A stretch of 64,000 bases of DNA, from contig CANGFT010000012.1 of NCBI GenBank assembly GCA_947453205.1, positions 1-64,000 of the forward strand, in the 5' to 3' direction. Below the pieces are notes generated by a model. It was not told where the DNA came from and made no database searches. It was given only the letters and a program-made list of their open reading frames with translations. The translations under genes were made by a program, and so were the position numbers. The stretch comes from Beijerinckiaceae bacterium. Lineage in GTDB: Bacteria; Pseudomonadota; Alphaproteobacteria; Rhizobiales; Beijerinckiaceae. Position 1 is the first letter of the stretch. Each line of letters starts with the position of its first letter. Below, piece after piece: positions 37,427-46,378 of this stretch.

Positions 37427-38209
37427 TCAGGCCTGCATGGAGGCGACGACCTCCTGCTCGATCAGGGTCCAGATCTCATCGACGATCCGAAGGAACTCCG
37501 GGCTGCGCTTGAGGGAAAGGGCGCGCGGGCGCTCGAAGGGGATGGCGATGTCCGCCGCCACCCGGCCGGGGCGCGAGGAGAAGACCAGGACACGGTCGGC
37601 GAGATAAACCGCCTCGTCGATCTGGTGGGTGATGAACAGCACAGTCTTGCGCTTCTGCGCCCAGATCTTGAGAAGCTCGCGCTGCATGATCTCGCGGGTC
37701 TGCGCATCGAGCGCGGCGAAGGGCTCGTCCATCAACAGAACATCCGGGTCGATGGCGAGCGCCCGCGCAAGGTTCACGCGCTGGCGCATGCCGCCCGAGA
37801 GTTCGCTGGGGTAATGGTTGGCGAAGCCGGTGAGGCCGACGAGCTGCAGCAGGCTCTCGGCCAGCGGATGGGAGACGGCAGGCTTCACGCCGCGCACTTC
37901 AAGCCCGAAGACCACATTGTCGAGCACGGTGCGCCAGGGCAGGAGCGAATCGTGCTGGAAGACGAAGCCGCGATCCCCGCCCGGCCCCTCGACCGTCTGG
38001 CCGTCGATGCGCACCTCGCCTTCTTCAACCGGAATCAGGCCGCCGATGGCGCGGATGAAAGTCGTCTTGCCGCAGCCGCTCGCGCCGACGATGCAGACGA
38101 ATTCGTTGGTCTGGATGTCGAGCGAAATGGCGTCTAGCACCTTGCGGGGCTCGCCGTCGCGGGTGAGGAAATATTTCGAGAGATTGGAGACCCTGAGTTT
38201 CGCGCTCAT
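37427..38209 (-). CDS. ABC transporter ATP-binding protein (NitT/TauT type)
   Basis: 260 aa ATPase. Walker A is G-A-S-G-C-G-K-T-T, the signature is L-S-G-G-M-R-Q-R-V, Walker B is L-L-M-D-E-P-F-A-A-L-D, and the H-loop is F-I-T-H-Q. It powers import with the permease encoded immediately upstream, whose stop overlaps this start by 1 bp. It is the last gene of a four-gene minus-strand operon (CoA transferase, TPP enzyme, permease, ATPase). No binding protein gene is in this operon. It ends directly against the convergent antiporter gene. Confidence 0.94.
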   Translation of the reverse strand: MSAKLRVSNLSKYFLTRDGEPRKVLDAISLDIQTNEFVCIVGASGCGKTTFIRAIGGLIPVEEGEVRIDGQTVEGPGGDRGFVFQHDSLLPWRTVLDNVVFGLEVRGVKPAVSHPLAESLLQLVGLTGFANHYPSELSGGMRQRVNLARALAIDPDVLLMDEPFAALDAQTREIMQRELLKIWAQKRKTVLFITHQIDEAVYLADRVLVFSSRPGRVAADIAIPFERPRALSLKRSPEFLRIVDEIWTLIEQEVVASMQA

Positions 38210-39057
38210 CAGTGGGTCTCCTGCACGCTCTTGCGCCAGGGGGCGAGGCGTTGCTCCAGATATTTCAGCCCCTCCATGAGCACGACGCCCATGAGCGAGA
38301 AGATCAGCACGCCCAGAAACACCGTGGCCGTATCGAAGCTGAGGCCCGCCGAAGTTATGAGATAGCCGACGCCCGCGCGCGAGGCGAAGAGTTCGCCCAC
38401 GACCACGCCCGTCAGCGCGCGGCCGATGCCAAGCCGCAGGCCCACGATGACGAAAGGCAGGGCGGCGGGCATCAGGATCTTGGTGAAGATCTGCCGGGGC
38501 GTGCAGTTGAAGGCCTTGGCGACCTCCAGCAGATGGGGATCAGCCGAGCGGATGCCCACAAATGCGTTGAGCAGGATCGGAAAGACCGCGATGACGAAGA
38601 CGATGGCGACCTTGGAGGCGAGGCCGATGCCGAAGATCAGCAGGAAGAAGGGCATCAGCGCGACGAGCGGGCTGGAATAGAAGAAGGACACCCAGGGGTC
38701 GAGAATGTCCTGGGTGCGTCTGCTTGTGGCCATGAGAAAGCCAAGGGCGACGCCGACCACCGCCGAGAGCAGGAAACCCAGCGCAAATTCAAGCGCGCTG
38801 ACGCCGAAATGGCGCATCAGTTCGCCGCTGAGCAAAAGCTTCCATCCGACCGCCAGCACTTTCGACAGGGGCGAGAAAAGAATGGGATTGGTGACGAGGA
38901 ACTGGCCGACGAACTCCCACAGAGCAAGGCCGCCGATCACCGAGTAGATGGCGCGGCGGCGCGAGATCCAGGCGATCTGGGCAGGGGTCGGCGCATGGGT
39001 GAGCCGCGCGGGCAGGACAGGCGAAGCGACAGGCGTGTCTGCGGTGATCTGCGTCAT
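38209..39057 (-). CDS. ABC transporter permease (NitT/TauT, SsuC/TauC type)
   Basis: 282 aa inner-membrane protein with about six helices. The cytoplasmic EAA-like loop that contacts the ATPase is seen as A-K-A-F-N-C-T-P-R-Q-I-F-T-K-I-L-M-P-A-A-L-P. Family substrates include sulfonates, taurine, nitrate, pyrimidine precursors and aromatic acids such as phthalate. It is 15 bp downstream of the TPP-enzyme gene, which hints that the imported compound is processed by the TPP enzyme and CoA transferase. Confidence 0.92.
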   Translation of the reverse strand: MTQITADTPVASPVLPARLTHAPTPAQIAWISRRRAIYSVIGGLALWEFVGQFLVTNPILFSPLSKVLAVGWKLLLSGELMRHFGVSALEFALGFLLSAVVGVALGFLMATSRRTQDILDPWVSFFYSSPLVALMPFFLLIFGIGLASKVAIVFVIAVFPILLNAFVGIRSADPHLLEVAKAFNCTPRQIFTKILMPAALPFVIVGLRLGIGRALTGVVVGELFASRAGVGYLITSAGLSFDTATVFLGVLIFSLMGVVLMEGLKYLEQRLAPWRKSVQETH

Positions 39058-39072
39058 CCCTTGCTCCCTGTT

Positions 39073-40743
39073 CTAGCCCTTGGCCTGCGAGGCTGTGCGC
39101 AGGGCGGTGATGGTGGTGAGCGGCGTGATCGCCTCCGGGTCGATCTTCACATGAATGATGGAGGGTTTTCCAGAGGCGGCCGCGCGCTCGAAGGCGGGGG
39201 CGAACTCATCGGTCCGCGTCACCGTCTCGCCATGGCCGCCGAAGGCGAGGGCATAGGCTGCGAAGTCCGGATTGCGCAAAGCCGTCGCCGAGACCCGGCC
39301 CGGATAATGACGCTCCTGATGCATGCGGATCGTGCCATACATGCCGTTGTCGACGATCACGACGATGATCGGCAGGTCATATTGCACGGCGGTGGCGAAT
39401 TCCTGCCCATTCATCAAAAAGCAGCCGTCGCCTGCGAAGCACACCACCATGCGCTCGGGAAAGACCCTCTTGGCGCCGACCGCCGCAGGCAGGCCATAGC
39501 CCATCGAGCCCGACACCGGGGCGATCTGCGTGGCGAATTTGCGAAAGCGCATGAAGCGCCCGACCCAGATGGCGTAATTGCCCGCGCCATTGGCGATGAC
39601 CGCGTCATGGGGCAGACGTTCGCGCAGCCACAGGGCGATCTCGCCAAGCTGCACATCGCCGGGCATCTGCGGCGCAGTGTCGGTCCAGTCATGGAACTGG
39701 GCGTTGGCCTCGCGGGTGTGCGCGCTCCAGCCGATCACATTCGGCGGCTGCAGGCTTTCAAGCGCGGCGGCGAAGGCGGGCGGGGTGGCGTTGATCCCAA
39801 GGCGCGGATGATAGACGCGGCCGAGCTCTTCGGCGTCCGCATGCACATGCACAAGGCTCTGGCGGGGGGTGGGGATCGCGAAGAGCTTGTAGCTTTGCGA
39901 GGGAATCTCGGCCATGCGCCCGCCGACCACCAGCACGAGATCCGCCGCCTCGATGCGCGCGCGAAGCTTTGGATTGGGGCCGATGGCGAGTTCGCCCGCA
40001 TAGTTCGGGTGATCGCCGGGAAAAAGCATGGCGCGGCGCGAGGAGGTCACGATAGGCAGGTCGAAACGCTCGGCGAAACGCACCAGCGAGCTGACGGCCT
40101 TCTCGCTCCAGCCGCCGCCGCCCAGGATGACGATGGGGTTCTGCGCGGCCCAGAGCAGCTTCTGCAATTCGGCCATCTGCGTCTGGCCGGGCCAGGTCTG
40201 CACGGGCTCGACACGGGCGGCGTCGCTCACGCTGGCGCGCTCCACCAGCATATCCTCGGGCAGCGCGATGACCACGGGTCCGGGGCGGCCCTGCGTCGCC
40301 ACATGGAAGGCGCGCGAGACGATCTCGGGAATGCGCGCGGGATCGTCGATCTCCACCACCCATTTGGCGAAGGAGCCGAAGACCGCGCGGTAATCCATCT
40401 CCTGAAAGGCGCCGCGGCCCTGGGCGGAACGCTGGACCTGCCCGACGAACATGATGAGGGGCGTCGAATCATGTTCGGCGATGTGGATGCCCGGCGACGC
40501 GTTGGTGGCGCCGGGGGCGCGCGTCACGAAGACGACGCCCGGCTTGCCCGTCAGCTTCGCGCTGGCGTCGGCCATCATGGCGGCGCCGCCTTCCTGACGG
40601 CAGACCGTGACATTGATCTCGGCGTCATGGAAGGCGTCGAGCACGGCGAGATAGGATTCGCCGGGCACGCAGAACACATGGCGCACATCCTGCGCCTGCA
40701 GCTGGTCCACGAGAATTTGCGCGCCGGTGCGGCTGTTCTCCAT
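39073..40743 (-). CDS. Thiamine-diphosphate-dependent enzyme (acetolactate synthase-like)
   Basis: 556 aa. Three domains of the POX/ALS family: N-terminal pyrimidine-binding domain with catalytic Glu (C-R-Q-E-G-G-A-A), central domain (about 190-320), and C-terminal diphosphate-binding domain with the metal motif G-D-G-C-F...N-G-M-Y-G. The family covers acetolactate synthase, glyoxylate carboligase, oxalyl-CoA and 2-hydroxyacyl-CoA lyases and benzoylformate decarboxylase. No ALS small subunit is nearby. Its ATG overlaps the stop of the CoA transferase gene. With a CaiB-type transferase next door, an acyl-CoA substrate (oxalyl- or 2-hydroxyacyl-CoA) is possible but unproven. Confidence 0.87.
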   Translation of the reverse strand: MENSRTGAQILVDQLQAQDVRHVFCVPGESYLAVLDAFHDAEINVTVCRQEGGAAMMADASAKLTGKPGVVFVTRAPGATNASPGIHIAEHDSTPLIMFVGQVQRSAQGRGAFQEMDYRAVFGSFAKWVVEIDDPARIPEIVSRAFHVATQGRPGPVVIALPEDMLVERASVSDAARVEPVQTWPGQTQMAELQKLLWAAQNPIVILGGGGWSEKAVSSLVRFAERFDLPIVTSSRRAMLFPGDHPNYAGELAIGPNPKLRARIEAADLVLVVGGRMAEIPSQSYKLFAIPTPRQSLVHVHADAEELGRVYHPRLGINATPPAFAAALESLQPPNVIGWSAHTREANAQFHDWTDTAPQMPGDVQLGEIALWLRERLPHDAVIANGAGNYAIWVGRFMRFRKFATQIAPVSGSMGYGLPAAVGAKRVFPERMVVCFAGDGCFLMNGQEFATAVQYDLPIIVVIVDNGMYGTIRMHQERHYPGRVSATALRNPDFAAYALAFGGHGETVTRTDEFAPAFERAAASGKPSIIHVKIDPEAITPLTTITALRTASQAKG

Positions 40744-41972
40744 CACTTGAGGCCTCCCCAATTCGGATCGTTCAAAATGTCATGGGTGTGCTGGCCGAGC
40801 GCAGGCGCCGGCAGAGGGCTCACCACGGGCGCGCCATCCATCACGATGGCGCCGCGCAGGCCCGGCGTCGTTCCGGCTTTGGCGCGGGGATTGTCGAGAT
40901 CAAGACGCATGCCGCGCCATTCGACCTGCGGATCCCTGAAGACGTCGCCGACGCTGTTGATCGGTCCGGCTGGCACGCCAAGCTCGTCGAGCACGGGCAG
41001 CAGCTGCGCGCGGGTGAACCTGCGCGTGCGCTCATGCAGCAGGGCGGTCAGGGCGACGCGGTTGCGCACCCGGTCCTTGCTCACGGCGTAATCGGGGTGG
41101 ACTCCAAGCTCGGGCGCGCCCAAGGCCTCGCAGAGCTTGCGATATTGTCCGTCATTGCCGGCGGCGATGATGATGTCGCCATCGGCCACGGGAAAGACGT
41201 CATAGGGCACGATGTTGGGATGGCTGTTGCCGAGGCGCCGCGGCTCGTTCCCGGTGACGAAATAGTTCAGGGCCTGATAGCCGAGCACCGCGATCTGCGC
41301 GTCGAGCAGGGCGCAGTCGATATAGGCGCCCTCGCCCGTCTCGTGCCGACGCAGCAAGGCCGCCTGAATGGCGTTGGCGGCGTAGAGGCCGGTGTAGATG
41401 TCAGCGATGGCCATGCCCGATTTCGTCGGCGGGCCGTCCGGCTGCCCGGTGAGATGCATGGCGCCGCCCATGCCCTGCACCAGAAAGTCATAGCCCGCGC
41501 GCTGGGCGTAGGGTCCGTCCTGTCCGAAGCCGGTGATGGAGCAATAGATCAGGTGCGGATTGAGTTTGCGCAGGGAGGCGTGGTCGAGGCCATATTTGGC
41601 GAGGCCGCCCACCTTGAAATTCTCGATCACGACATCGGCGTTCATGGCGAGCCGCTCGATCAGGGCGCGCCCTTCGGGCGTTTCGAAATCGGCCTCGATG
41701 CAGCGTTTGCCACGATTGCAGGCGTGGTAATAGGCGGCGCCCAGATTTTCGCCATCATGCCCCTCGAGGAAGGGCGGGCCCCACTGGCGCGTGTCGTCGC
41801 CCGCCCCGCGACGCTCCACCTTGACGACATCCGCGCCAAGATCGGCGAGCAGCTGCCCGCACCAGGGGCCCGCGAGAATGCGGGCGAGCTCCAGCACGCG
41901 GTAGCTGGCGAGAGGTTTGGGCGAGGTGGACAGTTTGCTTCTCCCTGCGGCGCGGCTGCGACGGCCCGCCAC
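40743..41972 (-). CDS. CaiB/BaiF (family III) CoA transferase
   Basis: About 409 aa. Family III CoA transferase, moving CoA between carboxylic acids. Typical sequence starts at V-L-E-L-A-R-I-L-A-G-P-W-C-G and continues D-V-V-K-V-E-R, with the catalytic Asp in the G-M-A-I-A-D-I-Y-T-G segment. The start is unsure. The frame stays open to ATG 42020, GTG 41972 is a reasonable start, and a CTG at 41933 has the best-placed GGGAGA and would give the family's usual 396 aa. It is the first gene of the operon that continues with the TPP enzyme and ABC transporter genes, and is divergent from the MFS gene. Confidence 0.87.
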   Translation of the reverse strand: MAGRRSRAAGRSKLSTSPKPLASYRVLELARILAGPWCGQLLADLGADVVKVERRGAGDDTRQWGPPFLEGHDGENLGAAYYHACNRGKRCIEADFETPEGRALIERLAMNADVVIENFKVGGLAKYGLDHASLRKLNPHLIYCSITGFGQDGPYAQRAGYDFLVQGMGGAMHLTGQPDGPPTKSGMAIADIYTGLYAANAIQAALLRRHETGEGAYIDCALLDAQIAVLGYQALNYFVTGNEPRRLGNSHPNIVPYDVFPVADGDIIIAAGNDGQYRKLCEALGAPELGVHPDYAVSKDRVRNRVALTALLHERTRRFTRAQLLPVLDELGVPAGPINSVGDVFRDPQVEWRGMRLDLDNPRAKAGTTPGLRGAIVMDGAPVVSPLPAPALGQHTHDILNDPNWGGLK

Positions 41973-42065
41973 GGGTACAAGGCCGGGGCGCGGCGGGCAA
42001 GAGGCCCGCCTTGGCCGCAACCGCTTGCGCGCCTATAGAAGCGCGTCGCATCGCAGGATTCCCCC

Positions 42066-43199
42066 TTGTCCCAACCGCGCCAGTTCCGGCTGCTCACGCT
42101 GCATTTCGGGCTCTATCAATTCTCGTGCGCCATGGCGGGAGGGTTCGCGGGGGCCTATCTGCTGCGGCAGGGCTTCAGCCTTGCGCAGACGCTGGCTTCT
42201 TTCGCGGCGCTTCTGGCTGTGCGCTTCGTGCTGCGGTGCCTGACGCTCGTCGCGGTGCGCCGCATCGGGGTGCGCGGGGCCATGGCGGCGGGGGCGGCGA
42301 TCCTCGCCACGCAATTCTGGCCGCTCGCCCATGCGGGCGATCCGCGCTGGCTGGCGGTCTGGCTCTTCATCGTGGCGCTGGGCGAATCCTTCTATTGGCC
42401 CTGCTACCACTCGGCCATGGCCGTCATCGGCCTTGAGGAGACGCGCGGGCGCGAACTCGCCCTGCGCAACGCCATCAGCGCGGCGGTGGGCGTGGCGGCG
42501 CCTCTGCTCGGCGGCTTCCTGCTGCAACGCTACGGCCCGGCGGTCGACTTCACCCTCGCCGCCGCCATCACCCTCGCCGCCATCCCGCCGCTGCTCATGA
42601 TGCGCCCCATTGAGGCCGGCGCCATCCCGCGCCTGCGGCAGGCGCTGGGCGCCATCGACCGACGCAGCCTCGCCGCCTTCGCCTCCGATGGTTTTCTGAG
42701 CGGCGGCCTCGTGCTCGCCTGGCCCATGGCGCTCTTCGTCACCCTGGGGTCGGAATATCAAAGCCTCGGCGTCGCCAACGCCCTTGCGGGTCTGGTCGGC
42801 GCGGCGGTCGGGCTTGTGGCGGGGCGGGTGATCGACGCCGGGCGGCGCGACAGGGCGCTCGTCTGGTCGTCATGGGCGCTGGTGGCGAGCTTCGCCTTTC
42901 GGGCGAGCGCGAGCTGGGCTCCCATGGCCGCAGAGGTCGCCAACGCGACGGGGGCGGCGGTGATCGGCGTCTATACGACCGTGCTGATGAGCCTGATCTA
43001 CGACCGCGCCAAGAGCTCGGGCGCAGCCTATCGCTTTCACTTCGCCATGGAGGGCGGCTGGGACGCAGGCGCGGCGCTGGGCTGCCTTGCGGCGGCTGCG
43101 GCGGCCCAGGCCACGGACGTGCCCTCGCTGGCGACGCTGCCCTCGGCGCTGGGCGTCTGGACCATGTATCTGTGCGTCAGGGGACGCAAGGCATCTTAG
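42066..43199 (+). CDS. MFS-type transporter
   Basis: 377 aa membrane protein with about 11-12 helices, mostly Ala/Leu/Gly. A short charged loop between helices 2 and 3 region (V-R-R-I-G-V-R-G) is consistent with the major facilitator fold. The substrate is not recognisable. It starts at TTG 42066 with AGGA about 7 nt upstream and is divergent from the CoA transferase gene. It may export or import a related metabolite. The 143 bp after its stop shows nothing clear. Confidence 0.75.
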   Translation: MSQPRQFRLLTLHFGLYQFSCAMAGGFAGAYLLRQGFSLAQTLASFAALLAVRFVLRCLTLVAVRRIGVRGAMAAGAAILATQFWPLAHAGDPRWLAVWLFIVALGESFYWPCYHSAMAVIGLEETRGRELALRNAISAAVGVAAPLLGGFLLQRYGPAVDFTLAAAITLAAIPPLLMMRPIEAGAIPRLRQALGAIDRRSLAAFASDGFLSGGLVLAWPMALFVTLGSEYQSLGVANALAGLVGAAVGLVAGRVIDAGRRDRALVWSSWALVASFAFRASASWAPMAAEVANATGAAVIGVYTTVLMSLIYDRAKSSGAAYRFHFAMEGGWDAGAALGCLAAAAAAQATDVPSLATLPSALGVWTMYLCVRGRKAS

Positions 43200-43342
43200 G
43201 TTCCCGTTGTTTGCGGCGCAGGCCGGTTCTCCCTTTGAGGGCGCGCCCGAAGGGCGATGAAATGACACGACTGAGAGCGTTTCATTCGACGCGCGGATGG
43301 CGGCGATCTGGGATGCGCCATCGCCAAAACAGCGACGAACGG

Positions 43343-44683
43343 TCACAGAAGCTCCAGAAAGGCCTTGGCCGCCTCCCCATGTTCGCGCCTGAGCCTGGGA
43401 AGATCCACGCCAACCGGATGGGCGTCGATCACGCGCCATGCGCCCTTGATCATGACCCTGTCCGCTGAATGGGCGCCGCAAAGCACCAAAGCCGCTAGTG
43501 GGTCGCCCGCGCCGGAGAAGCGCAGTTCATCGAGGGTGAACATGGCGAGATCAGCCTGTTTGCCCAGCGCGATGGAGCCGATGTCATCGCGACCAAGGCA
43601 AGCCGCCGAACCTGCGGTCGCCCAACGCAGGGCGTCGAAATGTGTGACGGTCGCGTCATAGGTGAGGCGGTTGATCATCATGGCGTGGCGCACCCCCTCC
43701 ATGAGATTGGAATTGTCATTGGAGGCAGAGCCGTCAACGCCCAGCCCCACAGGCGACCCTGCGGCTTCCAGCTCCCGTGTCCGACACTGGCCCGAGGCCA
43801 GAACCATGTTCGAGGTCGGGCAATGGCACACGCCCACCCGCGCGCGACCAAGCCGCCGCACCTCATCGTCATTGAAATGGATGCCGTGGGCCAGCCAGAC
43901 CCGGTCATTCATCCAACCCACTTCCTCAAGATAGTCGACCGGACGACACTGGAATTTCTCGCGACAGTAGTCGACCTCATCGCGCGTTTCGGCGAGATGG
44001 GTATGCATTCTGCAATCATGCTTTTCAGCCAACGCCGCGCTCTCCACCATCAGTCGCTTCGTGACGTTGAAGGGCGCGCAGGGCGCGAGCGCCACCTGTG
44101 TCATCGCGCCGGGCGACCGGTCATGATAACGCCCGAGCACACGCTCGCAATCACTGAGAATGGCGTCCACGTCCTGCACGCCGCCCGAGGGCGCGTTCCC
44201 GCCCTCATCCTCGGTCAGATTCAGGGATCCCCGCGTGAGCGTCATGCGCATGCCAAGGGCCGCCGCCTCCTCGGCCTGAATGTCCATGGCGGATTCCAGC
44301 CCCGGAGGGAAAAAATATTGATGATCGGAAACGCAGGTGCAGCCCGACATCAGCAATTCCGTCAGCGCCAGACGGGTCGCCAAGCGGAAATTGTGCGGGT
44401 TCACATTCCGCGACCAGATCGGGAACAAGGCCTGCAGCCAGGGGAACAACTCCTTGTTGATGGCCTGCGGATGGGCGCGGGTCATGGTCTGAAACATGTG
44501 GTGATGGGTGTTGACCAGCCCGGGGATCACGACGTGACGTGAGGCGTCAAAGACCGACTCGACCGGCGCGGACGGACGTCCTCCCGAGGGCACCATCTCC
44601 ACAATCACGCCGTGATCGACGACAACTCCACCTTCGGCGCCTTCGGCCAGAATCGCCAGTGGTGATTTGATCCATTCGCGCAT
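43343..44683 (-). CDS. Amidohydrolase, 8-oxoguanine deaminase / triazine hydrolase type
   Basis: 446 aa, metal-dependent subtype III amidohydrolase (AtzA/TrzN/SsnA/8-oxoguanine deaminase group). Ligands: H-x-H in V-N-T-H-H-H-M-F, a His in H-T-H-L-A-E-T, a His in L-A-H-G-I-H-F, and the catalytic Asp in G-V-D-G-S-A-S-N-D. These enzymes hydrolyse amino or other leaving groups from purine, pyrimidine or s-triazine rings. The N-D context and length favour 8-oxoguanine deaminase-like enzymes. A sigma54-like motif lies upstream (44805-44820). Confidence 0.88.
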   Translation of the reverse strand: MREWIKSPLAILAEGAEGGVVVDHGVIVEMVPSGGRPSAPVESVFDASRHVVIPGLVNTHHHMFQTMTRAHPQAINKELFPWLQALFPIWSRNVNPHNFRLATRLALTELLMSGCTCVSDHQYFFPPGLESAMDIQAEEAAALGMRMTLTRGSLNLTEDEGGNAPSGGVQDVDAILSDCERVLGRYHDRSPGAMTQVALAPCAPFNVTKRLMVESAALAEKHDCRMHTHLAETRDEVDYCREKFQCRPVDYLEEVGWMNDRVWLAHGIHFNDDEVRRLGRARVGVCHCPTSNMVLASGQCRTRELEAAGSPVGLGVDGSASNDNSNLMEGVRHAMMINRLTYDATVTHFDALRWATAGSAACLGRDDIGSIALGKQADLAMFTLDELRFSGAGDPLAALVLCGAHSADRVMIKGAWRVIDAHPVGVDLPRLRREHGEAAKAFLELL

Positions 44684-44991
44684 CGGATTTCCCTTACATC
44701 ATCGTCACCATGGCGAGCGGTCGAGCGTCTCTCCGCCATTGATCCAATTTTATTTCACCTTTTAAAAAAAGGATAGCGAAGCGCGCTCGCGCCTCGACCT
44801 GACAGACAAGACTCATGCCATGCACGAAATCTCCTGATGAGGCGCAAAGCGCGCTCCATTGGAGTGGCGCGCGACGATTTCATCAGATCAACAAGATCCG
44901 TGTTGGACCTTGCGTCCCGCAATTCATGCAGCTCAAAAATTATGCAGCCAAGCGAGGCCTGGCGTCTATTTGATGAACTTCACGCCAGACG
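44684..44991. other. Intergenic region without a gene
   Basis: 308 bp between two minus-strand genes. It holds an A/T-rich stretch at 44747-44775 (TTTTAAAAAAAGG) and the sigma54-like motif at 44805-44820. No credible small gene was found. Confidence 0.6.
44805..44820 (-). promoter_or_regulatory. Sigma54-like promoter motif or shared operator, copy 1
   Basis: On the minus strand it reads TGGCATGAGTCTTGTC, about 120 bp before the 44683 deaminase start. It fits the -24/-12 layout (TGGCAYG-N4-TTG) but has GT, not GC, at -12. The copy at 46379 matches it in 17 of 19 bases over ATGGCATGAGWCTTGTYTG. Confidence 0.4.
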
Positions 44992-45378
44992 TCAGTCAGC
45001 CAGTGGGCTCACATGCGCCGAAGCGATGCGCCAACCCTCAGCCGTGCGGACCCAGACTTGCGACTGCCGGTTCACTTTTCCATCGACGCCGCGAAAGATC
45101 GCATTGGTGGTCCCGAAGTCTCGCCCGAAAGTCGTCACCGCCAGCCGCTCCACAACGCGCGGGGCGCCAGGTTTCCAGGCGCCTGTGCGGAAATTGGCGA
45201 TTTCATCATAGCCAAACAGATGCTCCTTCGGACCAAACCGCAGGGTCAGCGGAGAGTTCCAGAAAAAGCCATTCAGAGCGGCGCTGTCGCCCGCCTCAAT
45301 CGCCTGATTGTAGCGTTGGAACGAATCCGTCACCTCGGCGACGACATCAGGGATATTGGTCGGTTCAGTCATGGCCAT
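44992..45378 (-). CDS. AtzH/HpxZ-like protein (DUF3225, SnoaL fold)
   Basis: 128 aa, NTF2/SnoaL-like fold. It begins I-P-D-V-V-A-E-V-T-D-S-F-Q-R-Y-N-Q-A-I and carries the family strand L-T-L-R-F-G-P-K-E-H-L-F-G-Y. AtzH removes carboxylate from 1,3-dicarboxyurea in the cyanuric acid pathway, and HpxZ is a relative in oxalurate use; both work next to AtzE/AtzG-type amidases. Such a pair is present at 48818-50403. Two ATGs (45378, 45372) are possible starts. It lies 4 bp downstream of the 2OG oxygenase gene, so they form an operon. Confidence 0.83.
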   Translation of the reverse strand: MAMTEPTNIPDVVAEVTDSFQRYNQAIEAGDSAALNGFFWNSPLTLRFGPKEHLFGYDEIANFRTGAWKPGAPRVVERLAVTTFGRDFGTTNAIFRGVDGKVNRQSQVWVRTAEGWRIASAHVSPLAD

Positions 45379-45382
45379 CTCG

Positions 45383-46333
45383 TTAAGTTCCGGTCTTCTC
45401 AGGCTGCGTGAAACCATAGGTTTGCGCAAAGCGGGAGGCCAGATAGTCCCCCGCAGTGATTGGCGGGTAGCGCGGGACTTGTCCGGGATCGACGCAACTG
45501 GGAATCGCCTCAACCATCGCGTCAGCATTGGCGTCCAGAAAAAACGCGATGGAATAGCGATCCCGACCCTGCGGATTCGTCACGCGATGGGGCGTCGAGC
45601 GATAGACGTCATTCGTCCACCGCATCAGGCAATCCCCGATGTTGCAGATGAATGCGCCGGGCATGGGCGGCGCGACCATCCAGACGCCGTCGCGTCTTTG
45701 AACCTCGAGGCCGCCCGCGTCGTCCGTGAGCAATAAGGTGAGATTTCCGTAATCTGTATGGGCGCCTGCGCCATAGGCGCCATCGGCGCGCACGGAGGCG
45801 GGGGGATAGTGAAGCAGCCGCAGGGTCGCCATGGGCCGGTCAAGCCGCAAGTCGAAATAATCCTCAGGCAGATCGAGATCCCGCGCGATGGGCCGGTGCA
45901 GATCGGCGCCGAGCCTCAGAAGCCGACCAAAATAATCCGTCATCACTGCATCAAAATCGGGCAATTCCGGACATAACGAGGAACGGGCGGCCTGGGCTGC
46001 GTCGATCCTGATGTTGAAGGCCTCTTTGTCATCGACATTGCGTCCGGGATCAAGGGCCTCGGTGCGCAAGCCGACATAGCCCTGATTTCCGCTGGCGGCC
46101 GATATTTTCAGGGTCTCTTTCCACGGCAGAGGCTGGGCGAAGAAACCCTTCGCCTCACTCATGGCGGCATCGAGCACGCCTTCGGGGACGCCATGATTGC
46201 GGATATAAAAAAATCCCACCTGCCGACAGGCGTAGGACAGCTCATTCGCCAACCGATTGATCGCGGCAGGCTCGCGCCTGGCGAGGCCGTTCAGATCAAT
46301 GACGGGGATTTCGTTCATCTGATGAAGCCGCAT
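45383..46333 (-). CDS. 2-oxoglutarate/Fe(II)-dependent oxygenase (isopenicillin N synthase family)
   Basis: About 316 aa. It opens with I-P-V-I-D-L, a DIOX_N-type domain (Y-A-C-R-Q-V-G-F-F-Y-I-R-N-H-G-V), then a 2OG-FeII_Oxy domain with the iron triad H-T-D and a distal His in S-T-P-H-R-V. The co-substrate-binding Arg is in R-Y-S-I-A-F-F. Bacterial members oxidise small metabolites, including purines, pyrimidines and amino acids. Starts at 46333 or 46318 are both possible; neither has a strong ribosome site. Its partner is the AtzH/HpxZ-like gene, so hydroxylation or N-dealkylation of an N-rich compound is a reasonable guess. Confidence 0.85.
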   Translation of the reverse strand: MRLHQMNEIPVIDLNGLARREPAAINRLANELSYACRQVGFFYIRNHGVPEGVLDAAMSEAKGFFAQPLPWKETLKISAASGNQGYVGLRTEALDPGRNVDDKEAFNIRIDAAQAARSSLCPELPDFDAVMTDYFGRLLRLGADLHRPIARDLDLPEDYFDLRLDRPMATLRLLHYPPASVRADGAYGAGAHTDYGNLTLLLTDDAGGLEVQRRDGVWMVAPPMPGAFICNIGDCLMRWTNDVYRSTPHRVTNPQGRDRYSIAFFLDANADAMVEAIPSCVDPGQVPRYPPITAGDYLASRFAQTYGFTQPEKTGT

Positions 46334-46378
46334 GGTCAAGAGCCAGATGTAAACGATCGCGAGGACTGATGTTGTTTA

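Noticed and set aside
38212-41091. A very long open frame (959 codons) on the plus strand
   Set aside because: It is antisense to the ABC permease, the TPP enzyme and part of the CoA transferase, all with clear family motifs. Its translation is rich in Arg, His, Gly and Asp and has no domain pattern, as expected from GC-rich shadow frames.
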